Position numbers and translations under genes: made by a program. Below are positions 1-11,028 of a stretch of DNA of 64,000 nucleotides, piece after piece. Positions within the stretch are counted from its first letter, which is position 1; each line of letters starts with the position of its first letter. The DNA comes from Henckelia pumila (lineage: Eukaryota > Streptophyta > Magnoliopsida > Lamiales > Gesneriaceae). The notes under the pieces are model-generated. The model was given only the letters and a program-made list of their open reading frames with translations, did not search any database and was not told the DNA's origin. Location: positions 1,860,001 through 1,924,000 of the forward strand of contig NW_027331831.1 of the NCBI RefSeq assembly GCF_033568475.1. Reading direction: 5' to 3'.

Positions 1-585
1 TGATATACCCCGGGTGGCTGGGACCCGGGGAATACCCCAGATGATGGTATAACCCGAAAGGTTTAGGTACCCGGGCCAGAGGCCCGGGAAACCCTGGAGA
101 TCCCGGGAAGACGAAAGAAGCCCGGATAAAAACAGGGGAGCCAGGAATCTAGGAATAACCCTTCGGAGGGTAGAAAAGGAAGGAAAGTTGGTGGGACCCG
201 AGCTTTTCTATTCTTAGGGCCAGGAAACAGCCACGTCTACTTAGAGTATGTCAGGTTCAAATCACAGACCAAATCATTACTAACCACGTTCCAACGGAGT
301 GGGCTCTTTCCGAAAATTACGGGGTGTCTAAATCACACGTGGTAACCATCTCATCCTCCTGCAGGCTGTCAGTGAGCCCATACCCGATAATCATTGAGGG
401 GCCTGACGAACGAGTATAAAAAACCTAGGGAGAATCTCTCGAGAGGCATCATCATAATTCCGCACGCACTCACTCACTCTCTCAAATATCCGTATAAACT
501 TCTTTTCCAAACCAACAAGGCACTCGCCTATCTTCTCATCTGGGAATTTACCCACTTCCGGGTACTCATTTTATGATAAACGCAT
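1..585 (+). mobile_element. Putative LTR remnant (Ty3/gypsy-like), cut by window edge
   Basis: This GC-richer block begins at the window edge and stands out from the AT-rich DNA after about 590. It contains a TATA-like motif (415-420), a pyrimidine-rich leader, and the general look of a plant LTR promoter with its R/U5 region. No gag or pol coding sequence follows, so it is a fossil: a solo or truncated LTR. Family assignment rests on general resemblance only. Confidence 0.45.
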
Positions 586-992
586 CAATAGTCATATTAT
601 CAACTTGAAATTACATTACACGAACCAAAATTATAAGATATAATGGTTCGTAAACAAAGCCATAAAATAGCAATTTCAAAAACACAATAAGCTAGCCTAA
701 GTAGCTGCACTTACCCTTTTGATATTATGACAAAAAATATGGTTTCATTAATATCAAAGACAAGTATTTTTAAAAAAAATCTTTTTTAAAGGCGCTTCAA
801 TTATAAAATAACCAGTATTCGAGGCATAAAAAAATTACGTGATGTAACATCATATATGAATATTAATTAATATATTTAAATACATCAATTCTCTCATGTA
901 TTTAAATACAAAATTTTAACGGTGATGCCAATTATTTTTTAAAATGTCTCCCATTATATAATATAGTAATAGATAATGATAATTAAAGTATA

Positions 993-1186
993 AATTGCTC
1001 AAAAATCCTCAATGCAAACATGTTTTGCTCTGCACTTTCTAGCCAGTTTTTTTTACCACAATTTTTGTTAAGTTGTACCACATCTTGTATGGTTTTGTAC
1101 CACATCTTGTATTGTTTTGTACCATATTTTATGACTAGGAACCCCAAAACAAAATATGTTTGCATTTGGAGATTTTTGAGCAAATT
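993..1186. mobile_element. MITE copy A (194 bp, inverted-repeat ends)
   Basis: The ends are inverted repeats: AATTGCTCAAAAATC at the left, and its near-exact reverse complement (GATTTTTGAGCAAATT type) at the right. The interior has repeated TTGTACCACAT motifs. A second copy of the same length and layout lies at 5849-6042, which supports a mobile non-autonomous DNA element. The superfamily is not determined. Open reading frames across it are by-products. Confidence 0.7.
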
Positions 1187-2682
1187 ACACATAATTAAAC
1201 TTTTAAAAAAAGGGACAAAAAGTAAGAAGGGGAGAGACATCACTGTGTGGGGTATAAAATGGCCGAGATAAAGTGGTACACTGGTCCAACACATGAAACC
1301 ATTCTTTTTGTTGTTTGAGACTTTAAATAGCCAATAGAAATATAGTTTCCATTTGCATAAAAAAATTAATAAATAAAGTTTTCATAAAGACGAACTTGAC
1401 CAATTCAATCGAAGTAGTCGCATTATTATTTGGACTTCCACAATTTTGACTATTTCTCACCAAGTTTTTATGTTTGAATCCATATTTTGTGTCAATCATA
1501 TGATGAAAGCAACATATTTATAAATTTTAAAATATGTTTTAACATCATTTTTTTGTCTTAAAATGCAAGTTCAGTCAAGTTTTGCATTTTGACTGGGAGA
1601 AATGGACCCCTTCGCTTTACATGACTACTCATTTGAAGTAACAACTATTCCAGTCTTTCTAGATTAGAGAATATTGTGACATCTACTTTTCCTTTCTTTA
1701 ATTTTTTTTTTTTAAAAAAATTGTTTTCCCTAAAAAAACTATTTTGATTTAGAGACATTGTGTGTGTTGCGATAGAGTTCGTTTCGCATAAGAAGTATTT
1801 TAGTTGAAAAAGTGTTTTTTTTTTTTAATTTGGATTTTTACGAGTGTTCTTAATTAAAGTTGTAATGATTTTGTGTTTGTATAGACAAATAATAAAATAT
1901 GTTCTTAACTTTCTTTTTTATGTTTCTAGGTTTTATTAATTGAGAAATCAATTTGAAATTTTATAAATGTGGGATTTAAAAATACTTATTTTAGCTTACC
2001 TAAGTGGTTTTAAAAAGCACTAGAACGTAAAAAACTCATGCAAATACATATAAAATAATAAGAACATCTTTTTTATGACTTGGAAATCTGCGGCCGTTAT
2101 CTTTCGATGGACGATGTGTATTGGATAAACCCTTGAAATAATATAACAACCTGCAAATTACGCTAGTCGGATAAAGTGCACTGGACAAATCTTATGCGAC
2201 AACCTAGTCCAAGAAGGTGTTGGCAGGAAAATCGAACTTCGAACTTCTGACCAAACGCTCACTCCACCAACTTAAACACCCCCTCGAAAGCTATAAAAAC
2301 AATTTTTAGTTTCCAGCTTTTTAATCCAACCATATTCAAAATCCTCTGAATCGCGAGATATTGTACCTAATGAGAACAAACCCCCTCGCCTTCAGTTGTA
2401 ATGAAAATTTTATATCGTTTCAGTTCTTAATTTAAGAAATTGAGGTGGACAATTTTTGGTGACCTCTTAATCCAATTTCTTATATCATATTGAATTTAGC
2501 ACTTTCTCGTTATATATTTATACTTCTGGAGATCAATATTTATTTGGTAATAATTTATTGAACACAAAAAACTTGCTAGATAATTTTATGGATCAATTTT
2601 ATGATACATGTTACATATTTGGTGATTTATAAATATGTATTACTTTCCATACTTTAAAAAAAGCTTTTTTAATTATTATAAA
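1187..2682. other. AT-rich intergenic spacer
   Basis: I see no coding sequence or clear element. The stretch 2085-2285 is less AT-rich and contains tRNA-like wording (ATCGAACTTCGAACTTCTGA at about 2231-2250), so it could be a decayed SINE, but no clear A box or tail supports that. Confidence 0.5.
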
Positions 2683-2918
2683 TCTATACTATATTATAAT
2701 ACTTGAGATTCTTATAAAAACTGTTTTTGGTATGGTGTGAGGACACCAAAATTTTCTTCCAATTTTGCCCCTTAATTGCAGCCAAATTTTCAGGTTTTCG
2801 TTTCTCCCATTTTCTTTTCAACTGAAAATCTAACTACTCACTTACATATATTTTCAAAACACAAAATTTTAATATTATATATTATATTCCACTCACAACA
2901 CATGTGCTACGTAACTAG
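2683..2918 (+). mobile_element. Short Helitron-like element (236 bp)
   Basis: It starts with TCTATACTATATTATAATAC directly after an A. It ends with a small hairpin (CACATGTG core, 2899-2906), a short spacer and CTAG followed by T. The 5' TC, the 3' hairpin plus CTRR end, and insertion between A and T are the standard Helitron terminal features. It has no coding capacity, so it is non-autonomous. Confidence 0.5.
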
Positions 2919-4329
2919 TATAAATAATCGACCGTTCTGAGAAACAAAATTCCGTGGAATTGTATTACAAGTTACTGACGTTTTCGAAACGCGGAAAGAT
3001 TACAATCGCACAATTGAAGCCAATTTAATAACCACGTGGACAAAATGTGTGACAGATTTGGTACAATTTAAATATTTTGTTGTTGCCCCATCATATATGT
3101 GGGCTCCTAAGTCCTAAATTAACCGGTTGGGCCTCATTTCCCGAAACATTGAATCTATGGGCCTCGTGTCCGACAATTGTTTAGGTCCAGTATCGTTAGA
3201 TATGACCCAAGTTACCTATACGATAACACGAGTCCTCGTCCATATTTTAGCCATTTTTATGACCTACTTACTCCAAGCCCATATTCTTCACAGTTAAATG
3301 ATTTTATTTATTCAACCAGCCAGTCAGTGCCAATGATTTATAACTAATATTGATTTTAAAGTCTCAATTTTCAAACGAAGTTATAAAAAAATTAGACAAA
3401 TTCCTTCTAATAAAAAAAATTAAAACATTTGTCCTCTTAAGATATCGTTTGGAGCAGATGATAAAATATTTATTCGTTAATCATACTTGTTTTGTCTGAT
3501 GTTTGGATGAAATTCTATAAAAGATTAGTGACATGCATTATTATCTTATCCAAATATATTGCTATGATATTTATATTATGCATAATGTATCATCTTATCC
3601 ACGAGCCAAGTCGTGCATAGTAGATTAAAAATCACATATTCCCAATTAAAACTCTAGTTTAATTTCCCCAGTTTACGTTTGGATTATGGATCTCAAATCC
3701 ATTGATTTTGATTATAATTTTATTGTTTTTAAAAAAATCAAATCTTAAATTTACACCTTATTTATTTACTCGCTAGCTAATAATACAAAATAAAATAAAT
3801 TTCAAATAACACCATTACTGGATGAACTTACAATCTTATCTAATCATTATGAATGTTTTTAATTCTCTAAACAATAAAATAAATTTAAAATACATTAATC
3901 CAAACGCGACTTTACATTTTCACACTACCTCGTGTTTACTTTAATGTTTTTCCGTGAGAGTTGAAACACATCATCATAATAATTCGAGGGTGCCTTTATA
4001 GATGAGTGGGGACGTCCAACTTGGCGTTTAAATAAGTCAAATTTTTGACTGCTTAGAGTGTAATTTTGTCATTTAATTTTGATAAATAAGGAGTTTGAAA
4101 AAAAAAACATAGAGATCGTAATAAATTTTATGAGTATATTATTACTTAAATGAAATGGAAAAGATCAAAGACAGTCAACTCATTGAACTCAAACACATTT
4201 CCTCAAAGTCGTAAGAAATCAATGATCCTTCCCGATTTTATTAGCCTTTCCGATAAACTAAATGTCTATCTATTTAAAAACTATATAAAATAAACATAAA
4301 ATCAAATTTCATTAGAAGATATATGACAT
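2919..4329. other. AT-rich intergenic spacer with two GGGCC boxes
   Basis: No gene is visible. Two TGGGCC motifs (3128-3133 and 3158-3163) resemble site II promoter elements, but no reading frame follows on either strand. They may be left over from a lost promoter. Confidence 0.4.
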
Positions 4330-4331
4330 AT

Positions 4332-4850
4332 TGTAAGGCCCGAAAAATATTAAATTATTAATTACAAAATTTAAAATTTAAATTCCGAATATGAGAAAAT
4401 ATTAATTTGAAGAAATCAAGAAATTAGAAATTTCGGGTTGAAAATATTTAATTTGAGGATTTTCGGATTTTCAGATCTTAATATCCAGAATTCTTAACTT
4501 AAAAGAATAAATATTTGAATTAAATATTTACATATTTTGGGTAAGGGTATGTGTACCCTACTGTTTCAGAATGTGTTTAGACTAATGAAGACACAGACCC
4601 CGTGCATGCCCCGTGCCAAGGTCCGTGTAGCCTACTGTTTTGGCAACCTCTTTATTGTTGATTTCAGCCTTGGGCACGGACCCGTGTCCAGAAAATGCAC
4701 GGACCCCGGCATGGTCCGAACCAAGGTCCGTGTGGGTGGCTGTTCTAAAAAAAATATTATTAAGCAGACGTGTTTTTGCGTCGCCAAATGTAAGGTTTTG
4801 CGTCGCCAAATATTCTGATGTATGTTTTTATTATTAAGCAGACTAGTATT
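4332..4850 (+). mobile_element. Possible LTR fragment
   Basis: The block opens with TGTAAGGCCCGAAAA, a start typical of some plant Ty3/gypsy LTRs. It continues with an unusual GC-richer section (4580-4740) in which ACGGACCC/GGTCCGTG motifs recur in both orientations. No coding parts are present. It is a fossil, and both the boundaries and the family are uncertain. Confidence 0.3.
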
Positions 4851-5848
4851 CATATTGAATATTTATAGTTATTAATCGCTACATTAATGATGTGTAATGT
4901 ATACTTTGCCTTAAAATAAAATTAGCAACCCGATGTCTCCACACATATTCTCTTGAATTATTTATTTCCATCGTTTTTTAAATCCAAGTTTTGACAAGGT
5001 AAGGTCTCACTCATTTTAAGTATATAGGAAAAGTTTTTGTATAATTTTCTAAGTTTTTATTTTGAAAGTTTTTATGTATTTATTTTTTAAATGTGCCAAA
5101 AATTGATTTTTTTTATAACATTGAAATTGATCGGAAGATTTTTTTTTATATAAAGTTGAAATGTCAAAGACTAGCTTATCTTATTGTCCTTGGGGATAAT
5201 TTAGAAAGAGACATAGGTGATTATTTAGTTTAAATGGAACAATTCAATATAACATTTTGAGTTGTCAATTAATGGAGCAATTACTCATCTCCACACAAGC
5301 TTAGTCAACTCGCAGCGGACGCTTCTTATCTAAAACTAAAACAAAAGAAAAATGGTATTTTATTTTTGGGCAACATCGAATTGTTTATAAATAATTAAAT
5401 ACACACAATTATATCACTTTCAAATATATATATTTTTCTTAATTCTTATACATGCATCGAGTGACATGCATTTTTACCAGAAAACTGCTTGATATGATAC
5501 AACTCTTTGTTAATTGTTATTAATAATAGTCACGATTCAGTATAATGTACTGTTTTTTTTATCACTCGTATTACATATTTATATTATTTGATTATCTTAT
5601 CCAATGTATCAATCAATATTTTATTTTTTTCTCATTATTAACAATTTTTTAAATTTACTGAAATATAATTTGTGGCTGTATTACATTCACGTATGCAAAC
5701 TTTTATAAATTACATGAAATTACTCTACCATTTTATTTCGTATAAAAAAAACCATAATAAACATTTCATATTAATGCACTTACATCGAGTACGAGTCTAC
5801 GGCCATCGTTTAATACTGTTTTATCATGTTTTGGACTTTTTATTCGGT
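4851..5848. other. AT-rich intergenic spacer
   Basis: I see no gene, tRNA or clear element here. Confidence 0.5.
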
Positions 5849-6042
5849 AAATTGCTGAAAAATCCTCAATCCAAACATGCTTTGCTTTGCACTTTTTAAC
5901 CACTTTTTTGTACCACAATTTTTGTTAATTTGTACCACATCTTATATGGTTTTGTACCACATGATGTATGATTGTGTACCACATTTTATGACTAGGGACC
6001 CCAAAGCAAAATATATTTGCATTTGGGGATTTTCAGCAAATT
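5849..6042. mobile_element. MITE copy B (194 bp)
   Basis: Second member of the family at 993-1186. It has the same length, terminal inverted repeats (AATTGCTGAAAAATCC against GGATTTTCAGCAAATT) and internal TTGTACCACAT repeats, with scattered substitutions. The two copies differ in their flanks, so they arose by separate insertions and not by local duplication. Confidence 0.7.
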
Positions 6043-6118
6043 GCCCCTTTTTATTTGCTGTAGTAATCGCTTTCCAATCAAAATTTTATTATTATTACAT
6101 TATAATAATTTTAATATT

Positions 6119-6355
6119 TTTTTTTGACGGAAAATCCCTTGTAATTTATTGAAAAGAGAAGTCATTCAATACAAGGTCATTCAGCCAATTAGAAAAATTT
6201 TCCGGCTCCCAAATAAATTGAAATAAGAAAGAAATGACAAAAGTAGCGATCGAATGAGCTACCGAATTAGCTGATCTCCTTACATGAGTAATAATAATTT
6301 TAATATTAATCACACTAATTACAAAACATATTGCACATAGACATGATAACATGTG
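6119..6355 (-). mobile_element. LINE 3' fragment: RNase H-like tail
   Basis: On the minus strand the sequence reads as the end of a plant LINE-type RNase H domain (RVT_3). The characteristic block VRRSANSVAHSIA is followed about 20 residues later by WLNDLVLNDFS, then a stop. A T-run at its left end (6117-6125) is the poly(A) tail seen from the plus strand. This is a 5'-truncated insertion, as is usual for LINEs. The upstream RNase H core and reverse transcriptase are absent. Confidence 0.65.
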
Positions 6356-6888
6356 TCAAAATTGTTGTTGTATTGTGAATCAATATTTTTAGGCAGAACC
6401 AGTCGAGCAATTAATAATTGCACTCGTTGCAATGAGAATCGAACTTATGACTTTGACTCTGATGTTAATGATAGGATCGAACGTTTGTCGATTTATCAAA
6501 AGATATTGCTGGTGGTAATTGTGTAACTCAAATCTTTTAAACAGCACAACAATTCAAACGCAATGATTCGATCGTTCTACCCATAATAGACAATTATTGT
6601 ACTTAAGCAATTGCTAATGCCTTGATCGATATATTTTCATTTCTTAAAATTATATAGCTCTGATAATAATATTAATCAAAATTTTAATTTATGAAAAAAT
6701 ATATATAAAAAAACAGCTACTACTATTATGTTTTTTAATGACGTAAAAATACAGTCATTCCGCCGTCTTTCACCGTACATTGCATAAACTTTCGAAAATG
6801 TGCAAATTAAGTTAATCAAACAAATTGTAATATTCGAAAAATTATTGATAGAAAAAATCAAATTTGTCGCACCAAAATAAAAATGTAT

Positions 6889-7333
6889 GACCTACGTGGG
6901 ATTATTCTATCTACACCTTGAGTACTTCTTCCCCCATGACGTGATCAAATATCAACCATTGGATCATCAACACATATGTCAATTTTCATAAAAATATATG
7001 AGTCCCACATGATCTAATAATATCGAAATAAGGGAAAAAAAACTCCCGATTTAATATAGACTAATCCACCTACGTGCTATGGGTAAAAAATGGCAGAAAA
7101 AGGAGCGTAGATATACAAGGCCACGCCGCCCCACTTGACCCCACGGTGGATGGAAAATCTGGTCAGTGTGGCGGTTTGAAATTCGATTCTCAAGCCCAAA
7201 ATTTCTGTATCCGAAAAATCTTCATTTGAAGTTTAATTCAAATTTCAATTACATTTGCATTTGCATTTCAAATTGGAACCAGTAAGAAACAGAAGGGGTG
7301 TGAAGCTGGTCCCCACATATTATGGAGATTGAC
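6889..7333 (+). promoter_or_regulatory. Upstream regulatory motifs of the CCCH gene
   Basis: Upstream of the zinc-finger gene are two ACGT-core motifs (CTACGTGGG at about 6892-6900, TGACGTGATC at 6937-6946), which bZIP factors bind. There are also W-box-type TTGAC cores (7135-7140 and the pair TTGACTTTGAC at 7329-7339), which WRKY factors bind. This combination fits a gene induced by salt, ABA or defence signals, as known for SZF1/OXS2-type genes. The motifs are short, so use at this locus is inferred. Confidence 0.35.
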
Positions 7334-7544
7334 TTTGACGCAGTTCAAATATGATTTTATTATAGAAAAAAAAAAAGAGAAGATAATGCTCATACCCAAA
7401 CAAACCAAAAAATAAAAAAATGAAAAATGAAAAAGCAAGAAAGAAAAGTTAAAAAGAAAATAAAAGAAAGGATCAAGAAGAAAAGTCACACTTTCCTTCT
7501 CCCTTCCTCTCATCACACTCGTGCCTTCAGTACTCTATTGAACA

Positions 7545-8476
7545 ATATATATACACCTCTTAGACTTGGCCTTTCCCAAAAATATACTGACAAAAAAATC
7601 ATTATATATTATTTCAATTTGTTTAGGTCTTTGCGAATTCAAAGAGTTTGCAAAGCACTCATCTTTTCATCGCAGGTATGCTTGTTTGTTTGTTTGTTTG
7701 TTTTTTTTTTATGGCTGGACTTAAATCAGGAATGTTTTTTGTTTGGGAAGGATTTGTGGGTATTCGTATGTTATTTTTGTGTCAAAGATTTGGTTTTTAT
7801 GTCACAGTCTGTGATTTGTGACCTTCTTTTGTGTGTGTGTGTGTGTGTGTGTGTTTTTTTTTTTGAAAAAAATTAAAATCTAATAAAGGGTTTTATTCAC
7901 TTCTGTTTGTAGCGCTTTTTGGTGGTGTGGTTTTTGAGAGGCTCTAAGCTTTTGATGGGTTTTTTGGTTTGGATGCTTTACATCTCAAAGATTCATTTTT
8001 TTTAAGATGAGGGTCGGGATTTGTGAGGGATGAGCCTTTTTCTTTGATATCTTGAACTAAACACTAGTTTTTTGTATGTTCTATTCACTTCTTTTGGTCA
8101 TATCTGGCGGTATTTGAGGTGTTTTTACAAGTTTGACAATCGGTCTCGATGTTTCATAGCTCGAAGAGCTTTTATGTCGTGAGGATTTTAACCTAGTTTT
8201 GATTGATGATTTAGGTTTCTTGTTTTAATGTTGTTCTAAACTTTGTTCAAATTGTTACTTTTGATGACACGGTGTCTATGGTGGAATCATTCATCGATTT
8301 TTTAAGACAAAAAAATTTCTTAGGAGATTCCGGCAAAGACAGCTGTACTATTGGGGGAATTAATAGAATTAATAAATTATTCTGAAGAGTTGTTTATAGT
8401 TTTACTTGTATGTAATGATGCGTGGAGCTTATCATTGATTCATGAATCTAATTTTCTTTCTTTTCTTATGCTCTAG
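7545..8476 (+). promoter_or_regulatory. Core promoter, 5' leader exon and leader intron of the CCCH gene
   Basis: A TATATATA box at 7545-7552 precedes a leader exon ending in CGCAG at 7675. A GTATG donor (7676) and a CTCTAG acceptor (8475-8476) define an intron of about 801 bp lying wholly in the 5' UTR, 6 bp upstream of the start codon. The intron is T-rich and contains the (GT)12 run at 7831-7854. Leader introns of this kind often raise expression in plants. Confidence 0.65.
7831..7854. repeat. (GT)12 microsatellite in leader intron
   Basis: A pure GT dinucleotide run followed by a T-run, inside the 5' UTR intron of the CCCH gene. Confidence 0.9.
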
Positions 8477-8482
8477 GGTGTT

Positions 8483-10468
8483 ATGTGCAGTGGTTCGAAG
8501 GACAATCTTTCCCCTTTTGATCTGAAAATGGAGTCCAAGTCCCAGGAGAATAACAGAGGGGTTGGTTTCAAAAATTGCTCAAAGTTGCTCGAACTAGCTG
8601 CTACAGATGATTTGGCTGGTTTTATTCATGAGGTAGAAGAGATGGGCTGTGATATTGATGAGGCTAGCTTTTGGTATGGTAGAAGCTTTGGTTCAAAGAA
8701 GATGGGTTTCGAGGAGAGAACTCCGGTTATGATTGCTTCTTTATATGGAAGCATAGAGGTTTTGAGGTATATTATTGGGACTGGAAAAGTTGATGTCAAT
8801 AGAGCATGTGGGCATGATGGCGCTACGCCCCTTCATTGTGCTTCTGCTGGGGGTTCATGGACCTCGGTTGAGGTTGTCGGGATTTTGATAGATGCCTCAG
8901 GCGATGTTAATGCTGTGGATGTTGAAGGGAAGAAGCCAAGTGATTTGATTGCTCATTGTGTTAAGTCTTCAAGAAATTCGAAGAGGAAGATGTTGGAGAT
9001 GATGTTGAAAGGATTTAGAGTTGAGGCAAGCGACGATGAGTGGCAAGAAGGGAGCAAGATGCCTCTAGTGGGGAAAGAAAGTGTGGAAAGGAAGGAGTAT
9101 CCAATCGACGTGCCTTTACCAGATATAAACAATGGGATTTATGGGAGTGATGAGTTTAGGATGTATAGTTTCAAGGTGAAACCATGCTCAAGGGCGTATT
9201 CTCATGACTGGACGGAGTGCCCTTTTGTACACCCGGGTGAGAATGCCAGGCGGCGTGATCTGAGGAAGTTTAACTACACTTGTGTCCCATGCCCCGAGTT
9301 CAAGAAAGGAAGCTGTGTGAAGGGCGACACATGTGAATATGCCCATGGAGTTTTTGAATCTTGGCTACATCCTGCTCAATATAAGACTCGCCTTTGCAAG
9401 GAAGAGATGGCTTGCGTGAGGAAAGTGTGCTTCTTTGCACACAAACCTGAAGAGTTGCGCCCCGTGTATCATTCTACTGGTTCAGCAATGCCTTCTCCCA
9501 AGTCTGGTTCTGTTAATCCGATGGATGTGACAAACTTGAGCTCGTTGTCGCCTTCTGTGACTTGTTCATCTCCAATGGGTGGAAGCGCGTGGCAGAACAA
9601 GATGAATCTTTTGACACCTCCTGCTCTGCAGCTTCCTGGAAGCCGGCTCAAGACCACGTTCAGTGCACGAGATGTTGACTTGGAAATGGAATTTCTAGGA
9701 TTGGAGCAAATCCGAACTCAGAAGCAGCAGCAGCAGCGGCAGCAGTTAGTCGAGGAGATGGCTAGCTTGTCATCTCCGTATCCAAGAATTGGTGATCTAA
9801 AGCCTACCAACCTCGAAGACATTTTTGGATCACACGACTCTAAGTTATTATCTCAGCTGCAGGCTCTCTCGCCTAATATTAACAACACCAGCAGCAGCTC
9901 CCAACTGCTGCACTCGCCTACGAGTCACCAAATTCGCCAAAACACGAGCCAACTCCGAGCCAGCTACCCTTCGAACTTCTCATCGTCACCAGCAAGAAAG
10001 CCCTCTTCTTATGGGTTCGACTCTTCTGCTGCAGTTGCTGCAGCAATGATGAATTCACGATCAGCTGCCTTCGCGAAACGTAGTCAAAGCTTTATTGACC
10101 GCACTGGAGTCAGCTATCAACCCAGCCTTTCGGGTTCTGCCAATTTCGCAGGCCAAACACAATCAAAAGGTCTTGATTGGAGCTCGCCAGATGGGAAGCT
10201 TGACTGGGGATTCAACGTCGACGAGGCGAACAAACTTAGAAAGTCTGCCTCTTTTGGTTTCCGCAGCAACAATGGCAATGCATCGGCGGCTCTGACTCCA
10301 TCTTATGTAGATGAACCAGATGTTTCTTGGGTCGGTTCATTGGTGAAAGACGTACCTTCCGGTACTGTTGGGCTACACAGTTCAGCTCAGCTCAACGGCG
10401 GATTCCACGACGCCACACCGTACTGGGCCGATCATATGTACATAGAGCAGGAGCAGGTGGTGGCTTGA
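8483..10468 (+). CDS. CCCH tandem zinc finger protein with ankyrin repeats (RR-TZF, SZF1/OXS2 type)
   Basis: Complete 661-residue protein. The start MCSGSKDN matches the family's usual N-terminus and lies 6 bp after the leader intron. Residues about 75-160 form two ankyrin repeats ([27 protein letters not shown]). Residues about 245-330 hold the plant arginine-rich region and the tandem CCCH fingers ([20 protein letters not shown], then [20 protein letters not shown], and a third degenerate CysHis unit ending [13 protein letters not shown]). A leucine-rich segment near [14 protein letters not shown] may be a nuclear export signal. The C-terminus ([27 protein letters not shown]) is the conserved family tail. 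These proteins bind AU-rich RNA or DNA, move between nucleus and cytoplasmic granules, and act in salt, ABA, cold or oxidative stress and defence. The coding region has no intron, as in relatives. The family is certain; the exact orthologue (SZF1/2, C3H30 or C3H66 type) is not. Confidence 0.95.
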   Translation: MCSGSKDNLSPFDLKMESKSQENNRGVGFKNCSKLLELAATDDLAGFIHEVEEMGCDIDEASFWYGRSFGSKKMGFEERTPVMIASLYGSIEVLRYIIGTGKVDVNRACGHDGATPLHCASAGGSWTSVEVVGILIDASGDVNAVDVEGKKPSDLIAHCVKSSRNSKRKMLEMMLKGFRVEASDDEWQEGSKMPLVGKESVERKEYPIDVPLPDINNGIYGSDEFRMYSFKVKPCSRAYSHDWTECPFVHPGENARRRDLRKFNYTCVPCPEFKKGSCVKGDTCEYAHGVFESWLHPAQYKTRLCKEEMACVRKVCFFAHKPEELRPVYHSTGSAMPSPKSGSVNPMDVTNLSSLSPSVTCSSPMGGSAWQNKMNLLTPPALQLPGSRLKTTFSARDVDLEMEFLGLEQIRTQKQQQQRQQLVEEMASLSSPYPRIGDLKPTNLEDIFGSHDSKLLSQLQALSPNINNTSSSSQLLHSPTSHQIRQNTSQLRASYPSNFSSSPARKPSSYGFDSSAAVAAAMMNSRSAAFAKRSQSFIDRTGVSYQPSLSGSANFAGQTQSKGLDWSSPDGKLDWGFNVDEANKLRKSASFGFRSNNGNASAALTPSYVDEPDVSWVGSLVKDVPSGTVGLHSSAQLNGGFHDATPYWADHMYIEQEQVVA

Positions 10469-10705
10469 TCAGTTCACCTTGGCAATTTAGTTGAGATCAT
10501 TCTTTAAGATTTTTATCTATACGTTATGTCTTTTTAGGAGTATTTTCTAACAAAATGGTTGGTAGCATATATGTTACTTCATGATCTTAAAGATTAGATA
10601 AGAGGCAGAAATTTTTTAATTTTTAATTTTTTTTTTGGCTCGCATTTAGTATTCTTCCTTTGCGGTTGTGTATGTGGGATCCGAGAACTTGTTGTAATGA
10701 GCTTT

Positions 10706-10711
10706 AATAAA
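10706..10711 (+). terminator. Poly(A) signal of the CCCH gene
   Basis: AATAAA about 240 bp after the stop codon, preceded by TTGTAATGAG (UGUA-type far-upstream element) and followed by T-rich sequence. This is a normal plant polyadenylation arrangement. Confidence 0.5.
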
Positions 10712-10904
10712 TTGGAATTGTTTATTGTTATTTTCCATATTATTGGGAATTTGGGATTGTTGATTCTTCTATCCTTGGTGGCCTCTTGTTCGTGAAAGAT
10801 ATATTATATTGTTCGTTTTGGGAGTTGGCCACTTGGGTAGTGGCATGGAATCATGGAACTTTACGATCTTAGAAAATATGCCTACCAAAAGCGTGCAAGC
10901 AGAT

Positions 10905-11028
10905 TTTGGTAATGTTTGGAAAAACTTATTGAAATTATTTTTTAATTTTTTCTTAACAAAATTTTAAAATTTTGTTAAGAAAAAATTGAAAAATGCTTCT
11001 TGTAATTTTTTTTCAAACACTACCTTTG
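10905..11028. mobile_element. Foldback MITE with 44-bp perfect palindrome core
   Basis: The outer ends are inverted repeats (TTTGGTAATGTTTGGAAAAA against its counterpart TTTTTTCAAACACTACC). The centre, 10944-10987, is a perfect palindrome whose arms meet between 10965 and 10966. The transcript or single strand would form a near-complete hairpin. There is no coding capacity. Confidence 0.65.

Noticed and set aside
4537-4853. Four overlapping ORFs on both strands
   Set aside because: Produced by repeated inverted GGTCCGTG-type motifs in a probable LTR fragment; no protein family is visible.
6410-6490. SINE or tRNA relic (GAATCGAACTTATGACT)
   Set aside because: The B-box-like wording is weak and no second part or tail supports it.
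7427-7876. 149-codon plus-strand ORF before the CCCH gene
   Set aside because: It spans the TATA box, leader exon and leader intron and is rich in Lys, Phe and simple repeats; a chance frame.
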